Below, piece by piece: positions 63,000-64,000 of a DNA stretch of 64,000 bases. Below the pieces are notes generated by a model. It was not told where the DNA came from, did no database searches, and saw only the letters and a list, made by a program, of their open reading frames with translations. How positions within the stretch are numbered: position 1 is the stretch's first letter; the number at the start of each line of letters is the position of its first letter. Source of the stretch: Artocarpus heterophyllus (taxonomy: Eukaryota; Streptophyta; Magnoliopsida; Rosales; Moraceae); NCBI GenBank assembly GCA_025403435.1, contig CM046354.1:23160728-23224727 (forward strand), read 5' to 3'. The position numbers were made by a program, and so were the translations under genes.

Positions 63000-64000
63000 A
63001 AGGGAAGCGACTACAGCAATTGAAGTATAAAGATGTAGGCTCTCCTTGGAGCATATGAACTATCGGAGATTGTAGAGAAAGGCTACAATGAACCATAAGA
63101 TGAGATGTCACTATCCCAAACGCAAAAGGATGGTCTAAAAAACTAAAAAAAGAAAGACAAGAAGGCTCTCTTTCACATCTATTAAGCTTTGGATGACGAT
63201 GGCTTCGAAAACATTCGAGTGCAACTTCCTTCGAAGAAACATGGAAAAAGCTTAAAACCTTTTACAATACAGAAAAGGTAAGAAAGGCTTGTCTCCAAAC
63301 TTTAAGAGGTGAATTTGAATCATTGCATGTGAAAGAAGCCGAGTCTGTTTCTGATTATTTCTCTATAGTTCTTGTTGTTTCCAAGCAAATGAAAATAAAT
63401 GGTGAAAAGTTAGATGATGTGATGATCGTGGAGAAGATAATCCGTTCATTAGACCCAAAGTTCGAGCATATCATTACGATCATTGAAAAAACTAAAGACT
63501 TATTTAAGATAACCTTCGAACAATTGATGGGGTCATTGAATGCATACAAAGAAAAGAAGAAAAAGAAGCAAGGGATCATGGAACAACTCCTTAAGATGGA
63601 GCTAAATCCAATGAAGAAAGAAGAAAGCTTTACTAATGATAGAAGCCAATGTGGCCATGGCAAAAGTCAAGGCCGAGGACAAGTTGAGATCGAGGATGAG
63701 GATGGAATTTTAACAATAGTAGCAATAACAACAACTAGTTCACTAGTATTAAAAGAGGAAAAGGCTCAATAAGAGGTCATGGAAGAAGATATTCAAACTC
63801 AAGATATGAGAAATCTAGTGTTCAATGTCATAATTGTCAAAAGTAGACATTATGCCTTAGAATGTTGGGCACCAAGCAATAAAGTTTAGGCGAAAGCTAA
63901 TCATGTTGAGAGCAAGAATGAAGAATGTGACACTTTGCTACTAGCATGCAACAAAACCGATGAAAGTCAAGACAACACATGGTATCTTGACACTAGTGAC
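63000..64000 (+). pseudogene. C4 gag and protease start, damaged and cut by the window edge
   Basis: A frame open from about 63190 to a stop at 63770-63772 encodes a copia gag of the UBN2 type (marks: ETWKKL, LRGEFESL, SVSDYF, GEKLDD, RSLDPKF, then a Lys-rich tract). Upstream gag residues (GAYELSEIVEKGY, about 63040-63085) are in a broken frame. A zinc-knuckle remnant (CHNC...H..EC) lies at 63826-63865 with a stop and frameshift inside. The last bases (63971-64000) read the protease start WYLDTS. This is a different copia lineage from C1-C3. The remainder lies outside the window. Confidence 0.75.

Overview
This window is nuclear DNA of a flowering plant, most likely a eudicot. It is AT-rich and holds one intact host gene, an intronless organic cation/carnitine transporter (1840-3417, +). 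Almost everything else is LTR retrotransposon, arranged as a deep nest that target-site duplications (TSDs) and split reading frames allow to be resolved.

Layout. 1-1770 is intergenic DNA with a tRNA-derived SINE just upstream of the transporter promoter. 3418-4862 is intergenic. 4863-15659 is a direct tandem duplication (about 5.4 kb per unit). Each unit holds host DNA with small repeats and a MITE-like element, then a 316-bp piece of a copia LTR, then a 2.8-kb gypsy LTR. 12506-60929 is the nest. C1 is an old copia element (+) inserted in host DNA (TSD TGATT/TGATC). G1 is a gypsy-type element without recognisable gag-pol (12822-32452, +), inserted in the 5' LTR of C1. C3 is a young, complete copia element (19638-29340, -), inserted in G1 (TSD ATTGT). 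C2 is a decayed copia element (34891-55818, +), inserted in the leader of C1 (TSD TTATC/TTATT). G2 is a decayed gypsy element of Tekay/Del type (41663-53165, -), inserted in the pol region of C2 (TSD GAAAG). 60935-62585 is host DNA without a recognised gene. 62586-64000 is the start of another copia element (C4), cut by the window edge.

C1, C2 and C3 are one copia family (LTR TGTTAGAC...CCAACA, initiator-Met tRNA primer site, PPT GTGGGAGAT) at different ages. C3 has one open 1317-codon gag-pol frame and LTRs that appear to differ by one base, so it may be functional. G1 has lost or never had its own polyprotein and instead carries an intronless, broken copy of a host LOG-type (cytokinin-activating phosphoribohydrolase) gene.

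Most unusual signal: arrays of short palindromes around TCGGCAGGCCGA, spaced about 21 bp apart. They lie about 115 bp upstream of the LTR TATA box in the copia family, again in the copia leader, and also in both ends of the unrelated gypsy G2 LTRs. Coordinates were read by eye; boundaries may be off by a base or two.
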